A stretch of 64,000 bases of DNA, taken from assembly GCF_040954835.1 (NCBI RefSeq), contig NC_090696.1, forward strand, positions 68,199,722 to 68,263,721. Reading direction: 5' to 3'. The notes under the pieces were generated by a model. That model worked only from the letters and a program-made list of their open reading frames with translations. It made no database searches and was not told the DNA's origin. Position numbers and translations under genes: made by a program. This DNA is from Lepisosteus oculatus (lineage: Eukaryota; Chordata; Actinopteri; Semionotiformes; Lepisosteidae). Shown in pieces: positions 21,501 through 34,760 of the stretch (positions are counted from its first letter, which is position 1; each line of letters begins with the position of its first letter).

Positions 21501-23088
21501 GTCAATGGACTAAACAAGAGGGTTTCAATCATTCGATTCCACATTGCTAATTATACCTAGTGCAGTGGCACTGATTAGGTATACCAAAGAACATGGGCTT
21601 AGAAGCGATACTTTGGAAACTTGATCCACCTCACTTGATGTGACCTCAACGTTGAAAAAGCTAAGTTGATTTTTCTTATTGACAACAGAAGGAAAAAGAC
21701 TCCCCCAGCGTACCACTGGTCACGAGGGGTCAATATATAGGAACAGTTGATCTTGGTGTGATCATCTCTATCAATCTTAGACAGTGCGCCTGCGTTAATG
21801 CAGCTATAAAAACTTGAACAACTGAAACGCTTTGGTGTGAAGCATGTTTTATCAAGGTAAGGTCATAATCTAAAAGTTACAATGTCTCGAACTGTGTCTC
21901 ACCACGCCTAAAGCTACTGATGTTGATCAGTCCCTCTCGGACTATCATCTGTTTCTTCTTTTTCCATCTGTGAGATTAATTATATAAATGAATGAAAAAG
22001 AAGCTCTAGCCATTTTGAAAACATCTTCAGTTCTCATCCTTCTGATAAAATGTATCACGTCAGTGCTTGTAAAGTACTTGAGATGTACGTAATGTGTAGT
22101 GCAATGCAAAATGTGGGTCCAAATTGTTGTGTGCTACACTGAGCTGGTCCTGGGACACATGAGGTATGTATCTGTTTGTGGCCATGTGCTAGAGTCATCT
22201 TAGTATCCTAGTGCACAGTTTTTCAGCTCTGAATCAACACTGTAGTTTTCATTGGGATTATCAGGGCCTACAAACCTCATCATCGAATGATCAGGGTCTA
22301 ACATCAGCCACTGTCAGTAAAACAGTAGAACAGATTCACCCAACCTCATCAGCGTCGGCTGTGTTGATTTTTAATACGATGACATGACAATTTAACGGCT
22401 GATCATTTTTTATCACAGGTCGGGTGAGATGAAATAAATGCAGGCAAATGCGCACAGACTCACAGCTGCGTGCCCCTTGTGAAAAACACAACTAGAAAGT
22501 GCTGAAGCTGCGCCACAGACTGGCAAAGCTTGAGCAAGCCCTGATCAACAGCCCCTGCTGCAGCACAGCACCGCAACAGAAGACTCTGCAAAACAGCCAG
22601 CCCGCTGCTCTGCAAGGATGAGCCAGCACGTGTTCTGATGTTATTAACTGTTTCCCAGTTTAAGACACAAGATCAGTAGCGTAGCACAGGGAATACCCAC
22701 CCAGGTGCTTTCAACCTTCCTCCAATAATTTTCCTCAAGTGCTCCAGAGAGCCTCCTCTGCTCTTATAAACATCCTTTGTGGTACACCGTGGCGAAAGAC
22801 ATTGTGTCCATAAAGCTTAGAGATGAGTGGTATCAGCAAGAAACGGTACAAACTGCAGGAAACTATAAAAGCAAAGCAAGACAGATGCATAGATTTTGCC
22901 TGGAAAAAAGCATGCAAAAACAGCAACAGTACCATGCCTTCCAGATGAGCTGTGAGAGAACCAGACAGTGGTTGATTACGAAAGGGAGTTTGTGGTGTCA
23001 GGTACTGCAAGCATATACAGTACGTCAGTAGAGCACACAGGACATGTATCTTTAAGGTCCCTTAGGCAGGCTGTGAATTTCAAGCAAA
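21501..23088. other. Intergenic sequence, nothing recognised
   Basis: No supported gene; composition like the flanks. Confidence 0.65.
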
Positions 23089-23690
23089 GATTCAACCGAG
23101 AAGACCAAGGAGCTTTTAAAACATACTAGGGATAAAGTTGTAGAAGGGCACAGATCAGGAGAAGGCTATAGAAACCCTTTAAATACCCTTATTATCTCTT
23201 TGAGTGTGGTCATATTTATCATTAAGAAGTGGAAGGTACACATATGTAGCCTAGATTAGGCTGTTCTTCCACGCTTTAAAAGGACAAAACTAGTTTTGCC
23301 ACCATGAGGCCAAAAGACTTTGAAAGAGCTGCGGAGGTCAGTGGTTGAGATGTTAGAAAATATCCATGACTCCACAGTATCGCGGTCACTCCATAGGGGC
23401 AGCTTGCATCTGACTGCCCATAAACATCTCAAACCCCGAAACAGTAAGACCAAGAAAGTGAATTTCCTGGAGAGGCCCAGACTTTAATCCTATTGAGGAT
23501 GAGACCTGAAAACTGCTGTTCATGAGTAATCCCCAAGCAACATGGGAGAGAGAGCCTGAGTGAATCTGACAAGAAGAAAGGACAAGAGCTGCACCAAGCC
23601 ACTAGAACCATCCTCACGATACTTGTAGCTGAAATTGGCAGTAGTGGTGAGGGGTGTGGACTGCAGGATTGCATAAGTCCTTATTATACC
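23089..23690 (+). pseudogene. Tc1-like transposase fossil
   Basis: Decayed Tc1/mariner transposase on the plus strand. The start reads like the DNA-binding half: caaggagcttttaaaacata, gggataaagttgtagaaggg, and attaagaagtggaaggtaca (IIKKWKV). The middle keeps gactttgaaagagctgcgga (Tc1 linker). The end keeps the catalytic-core border gaatttcctggagaggccca with gactttaatcctattgagga, then cttgtagctgaaattggcag. Stops, frameshifts and a large internal deletion remove part of the DDE core. No terminal inverted repeats were found, so it is immobile. Confidence 0.8.
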
Positions 23691-25799
23691 GCTGTTGTAC
23701 CCTTTAGCAAGGTACTTCACTCAGATTGGCTCAGTAAAATATGTTTCAATGAGTACGGGTGTAAGTCACTGTTTATAATAGTGTCAAGCAAATGAAAAAT
23801 TGAACAACAAAAATGAAGTAATTATGCATCTAAGCATTGTCTTAGAGACAGAAAAGAACATGTAAGGAGGACACTAATATGTCTATAATAAAGACATTGA
23901 CAGACCAATCTTGTGGTGTTATGAAAGAAGTGGTTCAAAAATATTTTGTTGAGATCAGTTTAATGATTTTACCTGAAACATGCGGTATGACAAAAGAAAA
24001 AAGAAAACAGATCTATACAAAATGATGTTGTGGTGAAGTATAGCAGAGCTGTGGTATCCTTCAAGACCATATTGGAAATATTATAACAGCAAATCGTTCT
24101 GATTTACACACATAAATAGTGACAATATGAGAATTTGACAAAAATATCTGTACACAGTAACGTTAGAGTTACATTAACTAACTCACTTATAAAAAAAATA
24201 CAGCAAGCAACATTTTTGTCGATTTTTAATGTGAAAAAGACAAAAAGAGCTGCTACTACCATAAATATAGTTTAATTTTACTTCTGTGACATTAAGTGTT
24301 TTCTTGCTGATGTGTTGAAAACTAGGACATGACTGACCTGCGACAGAACAGACTCTTTATCTTACAGCAAAGAAGAACCATGGTTTAAAGCCTCTGTAAA
24401 GATCAAGCATGTGTATGCGTTGTGTGCACGAGATACACAGCGGAGCTGAATGTCAGCCTTGAAGAAGATGTTTGAAAATCCATCTTTGGCTGACACAAGC
24501 CTCTGCTGCCCATATCATTGACCTATCTGGCAACCCAAGCCTACAACAACAACAGACTGAAATGCTTTAAAAAGCCTTATAAACCCTACATTTTAACCTT
24601 GGAAAATGAGGAACGCAGAATGTTCCATGCTGTTCACATAAATTTAGTCTGATAAATGTTCAATATTAAAACACCTTTTTCAGTGTGCTAGAAATTCCAT
24701 ATTCCTTGACACTGGTTAATTTACATGTCCTTAAAAAACGTCCTCCATCCAAAGCCGAAATCCGTAAAAGTCTTTTAAACAGCACCAGTTCAAAGTCAAA
24801 GAACCACATTCGAGCATTTTAGCTTCTTGAACGTTAATGTTACAATGTTAAATTCTATTAGACAATATCCCTAGTTCTGATATGAGGCTAACGATAAATA
24901 TCATGGTGTCAAACACAATAGCTGGGAGGTGTAAATTAGTGCAGGGACAATGGCCACAGAACTCAATATAAGAAAGAAGGGATGTGTCGAGTCTACAAGA
25001 TACACATCCGTATAGTCAGTCCTCGTTCTGAAGGATACACCGTTGATGATATTCTGAAGGGAAACAGTCAAAGCATGAGACTCCTTTACATATACAGTTA
25101 CAGACATCAATAATATCTGGAATTACAGCTGGTGAATTAATGTACATTCTTATAAAGTACCTTGAATTACCTGTCTAATGACCGTGGTCTATTTTACATA
25201 TATTGCCTCGCGAACCACAGTTTACTGCATGAGAACATAAAAAATGATTTTCCAATTCATAAAAATAGATAGAATATTTTTTTGTTTGCTGCAAGTCCAT
25301 TAATTTACTGTTCCTTTTAAATGTCATAAAACACTTATGTGTAATCACAGTAGTGCTGTTATTTTTCTCACTAGCAATATTGCCCCAAGTCATACAAAGG
25401 CAGTTTAATCAGAGCAAGTCGGGACAAGTCAGATTTCTAATGCGAATTTCGACGAACGTCTGACGCCGCGACGTGGAATTCACACTACGCACGAGCCTAC
25501 TTAAACTGATGGAACGATAAAAAGAAAGTTCCGTTTTTCGGTCGGACTTTTTTCGTTCGTGTTTAAATCTGTGTGAAGTTTATCAGGCTCGTTCGGCGGG
25601 GTGACGACTGCTATCTCGTTAAGTAAAATGCGAAACGGGGCGCTTCCTCTTCCTCCGTGCAAGTCACTCCACTGCCCGTCGTTCCTGGGGCGGCAGCTAC
25701 TGTAAGCCAGTCTCCGCACTTCCCAGATCGGCACTGTGACCTGGTACATAGCCCTCCCCTGAAGGGGCTGGTTTGGTATTGGCAACGGAAAGGAAGTCG
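23691..25799. other. Intergenic sequence 3' of RHOH
   Basis: AT-rich. The part next to 25800 would be RHOH 3' UTR. No minus-strand AATAAA close to the stop codon was identified. Confidence 0.6.
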
Positions 25800-26372
25800 T
25801 TAAAATATCTTGCACTGGTTCACGTCGAAGAACCTCCTTCTGTTTTGCTTTTTGGTCTGGTTGACAGCGGTCCGCACCGCGCACTCGAACACCTGCTGCA
25901 CCCCCCGGTTGCTGAGGGCCGAGCACTCCAGGTAGCCCTTGGCTCGGATGTCGTGGGCCAGCCTCTTCCCCTCAGCGGAGGTGATGCAGTGGGCCCTGTG
26001 GGGCCCCATTTCCCGCTGGTCCGTCTGCGTCGCCACCACCAGCACCGGGGTCCGCGGCAGGTTTTCTCTCACCTCGCTGATCCACTTGTGGCGCACGTTG
26101 ACGAAGGAGGTGTGGTTGGACACCGAGTAGCACAGCAGGATCACGTCGGCCTGCTGGTAGGACATGGGCCGGATGTTCTTGAAGGTGTCGCTGCCCGCGG
26201 TGTCCCACAGTCCCAGGCTGATCTGTATGCCGTCCATGAACACTTCCACGCCTGTGTTCTCGTACACCGTGGGTGTGTAGCAGTCCGGGAAGGTCTCGGA
26301 GGTGAAGCGCACCAGCAGGGCGGTCTTGCCTACTGCCGTGTCGCCGACTAAAACGCACTTGATCGAGTTCAT
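25800..26372 (-). CDS. rhoh: RHOH, GTPase-deficient haematopoietic Rho family protein
   Basis: Single coding exon, 190 codons plus stop. Human RHOH is 191 aa as I recall it. RHOH acts in T- and B-cell signalling at the inner membrane; in T cells it brings ZAP70 and LCK to the receptor complex. Visible: P-loop GDTAVGKT (residues 10-17) with Thr at the Ras Gly12 position, switch II DTAGSD with Ser at the Gln61 position, a TQTD in place of TKxD (116-119), and SAL (151-153). The two tyrosines of the ITAM-like region are present (SYQQAD, Tyr72; CYSV, Tyr82). A basic tail ends in the prenylation box CKIF. Loss of Gly12 and Gln61 residues is the family hallmark and implies a constitutively GTP-bound protein. 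The frame is intact. The antisense open frame at 25773-26351 is a shadow. Confidence 0.96.
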   Translation of the reverse strand: MNSIKCVLVGDTAVGKTALLVRFTSETFPDCYTPTVYENTGVEVFMDGIQISLGLWDTAGSDTFKNIRPMSYQQADVILLCYSVSNHTSFVNVRHKWISEVRENLPRTPVLVVATQTDQREMGPHRAHCITSAEGKRLAHDIRAKGYLECSALSNRGVQQVFECAVRTAVNQTKKQNRRRFFDVNQCKIF

Positions 26373-26390
26373 GGTTTGCTTGCTCTGCCT
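26373..26390 (-). other. RHOH 5' UTR end and splice acceptor (candidate)
   Basis: Reading on the minus strand, gactccAG (AG at 26390-26389) is followed by 16 bases and then the ATG. RHOH in other species has separate non-coding 5' exons, so an acceptor here is expected, but the matching upstream exon is not proved. Confidence 0.5.
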
Positions 26391-29300
26391 GGAGTCTTTC
26401 TCGCGGAAAAGGGGGATGGAAAGGGGACAGCTCCAGGCACCTGAAGGGCTGGGTTATCGTCTAGCGCAGTACATGCACTCCCACTGTGCTTCCTTGGGCC
26501 TGAGATTGAACCGTGAAACTATCACTCCGTTAAGATATTCCACAACTGTTCATTGCCTCCAGAGCAGGAACACGAAGACACCTGCAACAAAATTGAAACG
26601 CACATTACTGTATGAACGAGAAGCTCATCGGTAACGCTGGCACTGTCTAAATCTGGTAACTTCAACTCACTGCTCTTTGTCTGCGTACTATCCCATTGAT
26701 TGTACCATACAGCAGGGCGCCTCATCATTTCTCATCAAAATTAATATAATTTGCCCGTAGACAACAAAGTACGGGATAAACTTCATGAGATATATATAAC
26801 CGTCTGTATTCTGTTTCTGTCTGGTTGTGTCCTTTGTTCTTATTGTTCGGTTCGGAGTTGATTTTCTCGTTGAAAATGTCATTTTCGGTTTTGCGGTGTG
26901 CTGGGAAAATCCGAACCCTCGCACCTCCACTGTGCAAGGGCATGCAAATGAACAAACCCCTCGTGTGTATTAGTGCGGCGCAGCGCCCTGTCACAGAAAT
27001 CCTCGGTGTTTTCAGAGGGAGTCAGTATGTGCAAAACGAACAACTACTCCGTGGAGCTGCTGGTGCAGCAGCTATTGCAGTCACAGCAGGCCCTTTGAAA
27101 CAGTATATAAGAGGACGAGTCGAAACAGCTTGGTGCAGATACAGGCCTTGAGCAGCTCACACGCAAATCTACAACACACTCTTGTCACCACAGCTCAGGA
27201 AGTTACCCTCCGGACATCGAACGTGAACATACATCACAAGCCTTAATTCACAGCCTGTCACTAATCCCTCTGCAGCAGGCCTTCAGAGCTCACGTCTGCT
27301 GATTATTTCTTTTTTCAATAACAGTAATACTGCAAACAATCAAAACGCAGTTTTCTGTAAGGATCCATACTTCAGAAGGAGGCCAGAACAGGATAGGAGA
27401 TACATTATGAACAATATTAGCATCCATGCATCTGAGTGGTACAATAATCGTATAATAATTTTTAAGCAGCCACCAATAAAAGGAAATCATTTTTTTTCCA
27501 TCGTCAGGCATTTATTTCTGTGGTTCACATCAGTACTGTATTGGAGCATATTATTATGTGCGAGAGCGAACTTGTGGAAAGAGAGATATTCTATCCACAT
27601 TGACAGTAAGTGGCACATCCTCTTAGGTCGAACAGTGGCAAGAAAGATGGTGCTGTATAGATGGCCCTTAAAACTAGGTGACTCGAGCACAAGGGTTACA
27701 GAATTGTGAGGAGAAGCCGCAGCAGTATTTTCCCCCAAAGCCAATTAAAACGCTGTGTTCATTCCTAACCCAATCCAGTCCAATGGCACACCAGGCCTGG
27801 TACATCTCTAAGACTGACTGTGGTAGTCATAATGAACAAGGAAGACTTGTAATCTGACACTGCTCCAACTGTGTACATCGGTGTTTTCCTTTCTGGTGGC
27901 CTGGTAGACCTAAGGCTGTGTGGGGACTCCTGACGCTGAAGCCGGAGGTGGTCAGGCGATCACGAAACCTTGTGCCCCAGTTGCTGTGAGCAGAAAAGTG
28001 CTAGAGGTCAAAGGTCCATATCGCCTGGTGTGCAGGCAGGGGCCTCCTTTTAATGCCAATGACTTGAGTAATTAAAAACGATTCAAAACTTGCCCCACCT
28101 GTACATTCATTTTTCTTACTAGGGTTTTGATGATCAGTTTGATAGATCCATCTATAGTTTTTGAATTGAAATGGTTTCAAAGTTGAAGAGGGTTTTGTAT
28201 TCTTTAGGCTGAAAATTGACTTCTTATATTCCCCTCAATCAGTTCCACTTTGGTAGGAAGTTGCAACAGCACAGCTCGGGGCTTGTCAGGAGAGATGGGG
28301 TTTCTTTGTCTCAATAATGACAGAGGAGCTTTTGAACACAACAGCACAACGTACATACTTTATCTTATTACTGTACAGGCTATCAGACAGTTTGGTTCCT
28401 TAAATAATAATTACATGATCTTACTCTGTGACACTGAATATTGAAAAAGAAAAGTAAATATTTCTTCATATTAATTCAATCGCTTCGTACAGTACCACTT
28501 GCACCTACAAATACGCATGATTCCAGATATTATAATTATGGCATCAAGGAAAACATCTAGAGCTGTGAGAAAAAAATAATTTCATTTTCATTAAGAAACT
28601 ATTTTTGCTGCTTCCACTTATGCATTTTTATATATATTTTTTTCCACACAGCAACATAAAGTGAGATGGCTATGTACATAGCTGAAGCAAAAAGCTAATA
28701 CTGAGATTAAGAAATTTGAAAGGAAGTTCAGCACATTCAAATACTATTTGCCTTCACCAGACAATTGTGTTGCAATATCAGTGGGCTTTACACTGGCAGT
28801 TCAGAAAGTAACACCGCAAACCTTTCTCTGGAAACAAGGCTTCCTTTGGTGAAAAACAAGACTACACATCGAAATGACCCAAGAGTATTTGAATTGCCAG
28901 TGTGTTGGTGTAACTGCAAAAAAGCAAAGGGTAAGAAATACTGTAAAAAAATAAAACCACGTGGATGGTTTTCCTCTTCAAAAAGAAACTGACACCCGCA
29001 TCTGAACCTGAACAAAATGTGTTGCTTCATAAACTTTCTTTTGATAAGACTTTATCAAGCCTTTTGGTTTATACCGAGTGTTTCAGATGCACTTGGTTAT
29101 TTCCTCCCTAGACCTCGTCTGACCACTCCACACCTGCAAGATTTACGCCAAGAGCAGCTCATTCTGCTCTTTGTTTTCATTCACACAAAACCGAGATGAA
29201 ACATAGCCCTACCCGATGTACTGTACAAAATGCTTTTCAAGTTTAATACTTCATAAAACAATTCATAAAAAAATAATTCAGTGCCTTTTCATGATACTTT

Positions 29301-31914
29301 GAATACATGTAACCAAAAGGTGTACGGCATTAGCATATACTTTTAATGCCACATGAATTAAACAGAACAAAAAAGTCATTCATCCTAAAAAAGTCAAGTT
29401 GATATTTTTCAGATGTCTATCTAAATAATGTTTCAGGTCCCTGTGTTTTTCAATAATGTCAGTTAGGGAAATGTTTGTTTTACTTACTGTAAAGAGATTT
29501 ATTTTGTCCAAATTGTAAACCTAGGTCTTTTCTGTACAAACATCACTTGTGAATAACGCCTTGGTAGTGGAATAATTCAGAAAGACTTTTCTTCCTAACA
29601 ATTAAAAGTAGGAAATTTAAACCTGTCTGTACAAAAAGTTGTATGTGCTTACTGGCCTGTAAGGTTTTTCTCTGGACTCTGTGGTCCACAAGTAGAAATT
29701 ACTGGGATTCATTTCTCTGTGGAGCTGAATTGTACATGAATTTATTATAATTTATAATTTTCTTTTCTGACTAGTGGCACAACTACAAATAGTGGCGTGA
29801 TTTTATTTTACTTAAGTTCTGACATGTTGCTCAAAAGACTAGAGTCTATTTCCAAGCATCTAAGGCAAACCACCCCCAATTATTTATAACATTTGCTGTC
29901 AGAAAATCATCATGCTAATTTTAAAAAATGTTTCAGTTGTAACTATCCTTCTTGTTTATAAATGACTATCATACATTACTTGATATAAATATATTATGCA
30001 TCATGTTTTTTATTGCTGGTGGGGCAAATTGCAATATCGCTACTTGTCAAAAAATGATTTTAATTTAAGTTCTTGCAGCATTCGGGCTTGTGTCAAACTG
30101 TATTACTTGAAAGTAAATATTTAAAACATTTTACACACTTAGTAAAATATTAAGTTTCCTGATCAGGCAAGAATATGGCACGTTTTTATAGAAAACGATG
30201 TAAAGCTGGTAAAGTTTGTAAGGAGGGAAATTTCACACAGGAATTCACTCTCTCTGGGTGCCAATTTATCAGTTAACCCAAGTGAACCTCATTATTACAG
30301 TTTTTTTAAAGTTTGTGTTTAGGTGTATTGAATGGTGATCATTATGTTTTTTTTTACAATATCAGTCCCATTATTAGTATAACAAAAAACACTAAAAATA
30401 TAAAACAGCAACTGGTTAGTAGCTTATTCTTTTTCACCTGCATTTAAAAAAAAATAGCTGTTCTGTGCTGTTCTGTTGTTTTCTACCTTTTCAGGGTTAG
30501 TTTTAATATCAGTTTTGTTGAATGGGGCTAGGCAGATATTAGTGTAGCTGTGTCTGCGTCAGCTTCAAACGCAATGCTGTACTACTTGAAACCACCTGAA
30601 ATCTCCCTTAGAACCTGTCCCTTAGATTAAAAAAAAAAATTGCTGAAAATTGATCTTCAGGAGCCTGGTTTTGAAACAGGAGAGCACACACTTTTCAAAG
30701 TTTAAAAACAATAACTGTTGTTTGGTTTGTTTCAATTCTTTTCCGTGGGTATAACAAATACAATTGATTCATGAAAAAGAATAAAGAAATGTACAGTTCT
30801 ATCCCTGGAAAAATGTTAAAATGATTTTCTGAAAATGATTTTTTGGAAAATGTTGACCTCAGACTCTCGTTGAATAACTATACACAGCAGTTTCCAACCA
30901 ATGTATAGCATTGATGGTATCTAACTGTATATCTGGCCATTTCTCCACAAATAAAAATAATATTTGTCTGTACTGCAATTGTGAACACGGCCTTATAGAA
31001 GAGCAGGCAAGACAAGTGAAATATAATGAATATATATCCACACCCATCTGAAAACAAGAGTCACTTGCACTCCACACTGTTTCAGAACACAATCTGCTGT
31101 GTTTACTGGACAGATCAGGAAAGAAACACATCATGGTTTGGATTTATAAAAGGCTCTTATACAGAATTAACTTAAACTGCACCAAGATTCACACAGCATG
31201 CGTTTGCAACACAGGCCACACTGTAGTAAAAATAAAGACGAATGGTTGGTTTCCGTTGCTGGTGTGCTTGGTATTGCAATACATGCCTTAAATCTTCAAA
31301 CTGACAATCTGGGAGATCAGAAGTTTCCCAATTTAAACAACCTGTGAGAGAGGCTCCTTGTACATTCAGAAGTACCAACAAGGTGATTTAAAAGTCTTTT
31401 TCACTTCATTGTGAATTCTGCATTTCATCTCTGAGCTAATCAAGTCATTCATCTGGAGTTATTACAAATGCAAATGACTAGTACTCTTTTTTAAATTCAG
31501 GGTACCAGTTTAACAAGAGCAATATTGTTCGCCTAGCTTTCTGGAGATTACTGTTTAAAGATGCACTTCTGCTTAAGTGGTTTGGCAGTCTTAGTGGGAT
31601 TTTATTTGGAGATGGACACAGTGGAAGAGATTCTGCACCGGAGCATGAATCTTTCAAAGCTGCCCAGTGCCCAGAATTGCATATCTTCAAATATGTTACC
31701 TAATAAGCCCAAATGTACAGTTCACATGAGCACAGTGCACTCTTTCATACCCATCAGACATGTCTAGAGTTATGTAACTGCTTGAATAAGGACACTGAAC
31801 AAATAGGTCACCTCTGTATTCTAATATTGTAGAAACATTCATTAAAATGAACAGCTTAGTCTGGGTGAGAAGAAAACAAACTTGTTATTTAGAAATGTTT
31901 CATTTTAATTGACC
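26391..31914. other. Non-coding interval upstream of RHOH
   Basis: AT-rich, with no recognised repeat or gene. A plus-strand TATATAAG at 27104-27111 heads a locally GC-richer stretch. Many short open frames, none with motifs. Confidence 0.65.
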
Positions 31915-32097
31915 TTCCATCCTTCATCTAACCTCTTTATCTGATGCAGGGTTGCAGGAGAGGCTGGACAGGAGGCGTCAATCACAGGACAGACACAGAC
32001 ACACACACACACTCCCAGCTGGTGCCAGTTTTCCCAGAAGCCTATTAATCTAGCAGTATGGGCAACAATGCTGACCACTGCACCACCATACCACCCT
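31915..32097 (-). mobile_element. V-SINE-like element, internally deleted
   Basis: Runs from ccatccttcatctaacctc and gatgcagggttgcaggagag through a short CA run to cagaagcctattaatctagc and ctgaccactgcaccaccata (A box on the minus strand). Confidence 0.75.
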
Positions 32098-34225
32098 GAA
32101 CAAACTGTCCAAAACCTTCAAAAACTTGATCACAACTACTGGGGGTAAACTATACACGAGTAACTACTGCACAATACTGTAGGAGATCCTTCTCATTTAC
32201 CAATTACTGTAAATCTAATTGGGTCAGTGCCGGGTTTCCCTTGTCGTTAACTGCATTTGTTCCACTCTACACATCCACATGGCTTAAAGATGACTTTTTG
32301 TACTATGAAGTCCAGATTTATCAAGATTTACTGTTAGCTTAAAGCAAAATGGCAGAAGATTGTCAAATAAAAATTGCCATAGAGATGTGCTTCTGCATAG
32401 AGGAAACACATTTAGTAAAAAAGAGTAGAAAGACACACAATATCTAAAACCTTCTCAGAGCAGTATGTGTAATGATGTAATGATGTACTCCACCCAGTGA
32501 AATTCACTCTAGGGACAACTGTATTTAATTTTGCATTCAGCAGCAGTTGCAAAGATAAAGAAAGTGTCAAGACTGTCAGCTCTGAGATTATAAAAAATAA
32601 AATGTGTGGTTCAAGGCTTTGTGGATGGTGTTCACTGATGACATCACCTATCTCTTCTTGATACCCTTCGCCTCAGACTAGCAACCTCTTCTGGTCTGTG
32701 TGTCAGAACTAGTGCCTGGGGAAGTCAGACACCTCACAACTTTTTTGCATCTACACACCACAAAGCATTTTTTTTTACAACTCTCCTGGATTAAAACAGA
32801 GTTAGGCGGATAAGTCGATGGGTTCTCCATAGCCGTGTCACAAGCATCTGGAGACAGAAACGATCAAGTCAGGAGTAACACAGAGGTCTTCTGCTTGGAC
32901 TCTGTGATGAACTGAGACCATGATTCCCCTCTGTTTCAGCACAGCAAGGCACTGTCAATTGAGACCAGCGGGAGGGTGCAGTAGATACTGTAGCACAGAT
33001 GCAGGACAAAACAAACAAACCAGTCGTTTCAAATCAAAAGGAAGCTCTCTTTCTTCCTCAATTGCCTGGTCTGGGTACACTGTATACTTGAAGAATGTGT
33101 TTCAAGATCACTTTTTTGCAGCAGGCTTTGTAGAAATCTTTTAAACGTCTTTTTCAATCGCCACCCCAAAACTCAGGGTGTGTTCAATGAACAGACCTCT
33201 CAGCCACGACACTCTGAGGTGGAAGACATCTAAGACAGGGGAGCGATTTTGTATGTTGTGTATGTTTAGTGAACCTCTAATCTTTCTCTTTGCTTGGTTG
33301 CCCAATCTGGCAGTTTCTCAGTTTGCTATCACCTGTTATCAAGGGCTCTTTACCAACAGGGTGGAATGTTGATTCCCACCTGATTTTTTAAATTTCCTTT
33401 AAAATATTCTCATTTACGGTCTCAGTTCTATACCCACTTTCAGGCACCTTCACTCTGCACAGAGATCCAGAGGAATTTAAACCAGCTATGCAAAAGCTTT
33501 TTATTTATGTAGAGTAAATGGGCAGTGTCTTTGACTAAGTTTACGAAGTTTCACCACTGCGACTTTTTTAAGCTGCATTACTACAGTCGCCATTTATGTA
33601 TTACCAAGAACAAAAGGCAGTTTTAAATTCTCATGGTTCCTGTTTTCTGCACTTATTTCCCAACCCTTATCTTCCGTTAAATTGTACATAGTGGTAAGTG
33701 AGTCTCGACTACATCCGCATTTAGTATAAATTGAGTTCAGGTACATTTGGTGTACCCTTTTGAGTTTAGATTGACTTTATCAAATGGAATCATCATACAC
33801 TACATTCCACAGAAAAGAAATCTGTCTGAACAGACCACGTAACTGCTGGAGAATGAACCCACAACCACAAAAGCCCACTTTGGGCTAACCGATGAAACTA
33901 CGGAAATGAAATGCAAAGTAAACAATTTTCGGGACTGGTGATCAGTGACACCACCAAACTCTGCTTGAGGGATTGAAGACGTACTGCTCAGTTCTGGTAC
34001 CAAGTGAAAAGCGGTTCATCTTGCTTTGTAAAAGGCCAGGTTTTTAATTTTTTTTCACTAGGAACCAGGGCTGTCTTATGTTCGATTTTAAGTTATTTTG
34101 TGTTATCAAAAATGAACGCTGAAAATGACGAGCCCTATAATTACTATTCAAGCAGGACATTGTAACTATTGTGAAACTGGACATTCCCATGCCTTAAATA
34201 TCCTCTACTACAACATTTTCTAGTA
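32098..34225. other. Non-coding interval, nothing recognised
   Basis: No repeat or gene could be supported by eye. Confidence 0.6.
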
Positions 34226-34760
34226 GCAATAATATAAAGCTTTATTTTATATAGTACCTATTATAGTAACTTCTCAAAGCGCTTTACAGTGAGAAAACAG
34301 TTAACAAGTAGAAGACGTAACAAAAGTGTCACAATTAAACACAAGGGTTTGGAATGCAGAAGAAGACCCATGGGCAGAAACTGGACCAATTAAATAAAGG
34401 TCTTTCTGAAGAACAAGGTTTTGAGCCTGGATTTGAAAGATCTCAGTGGAGGTGACTCTCTGATACCCTTGGGGATAGACGTCTAGAGTTCTGAGCAAAG
34501 CAAGAGAAGGTCCTGTCACCCATAGTATGAAGACCAGCTAGTGGGATGAACAGGAGACCTGGGTCAGATTAATGAAGGTTGCAAGGTGGGGAGTAGGAAG
34601 ATAATACCTCCTGAGGTGCCAAGCCTTGCAGAGCTTCATAGGTGAGCATGAGGATTTTGAAGTCAACACAAAACTTGACAGGAAGTCGGTCCAAGGACTT
34701 CAGGATAGAAGCATGCAACCAAGTCAGGATTCTGCCTAATTCTGCACAAAGCATAGTTTA
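34226..34760 (-). mobile_element. L2-type LINE, 3' end with ORF2 C-terminus
   Basis: Minus-strand conceptual translation gives LPVKFCVDFKILMLTYEALQ then GLAPQEVLSSYSPP, and after a break SPPLRSFKSRLKTLFFRKTF. These are the C-terminal landmarks of L2/CR1-group reverse transcriptase proteins. The 3' end reads aaagcgctttgagaagttac then tatataaaataaagcttt, an L2-type tail. Stops interrupt the frame; it is a 5'-truncated, dead copy. Confidence 0.8.

Noticed and set aside
25773..26351. 192-aa plus-strand open frame
   Set aside because: Antisense shadow of RHOH; the minus-strand frame has a full GTPase fold signature.
25972..26358. 128-aa minus-strand frame overlapping RHOH
   Set aside because: Out-of-frame Arg/Gly/Pro-rich shadow of the real RHOH frame.
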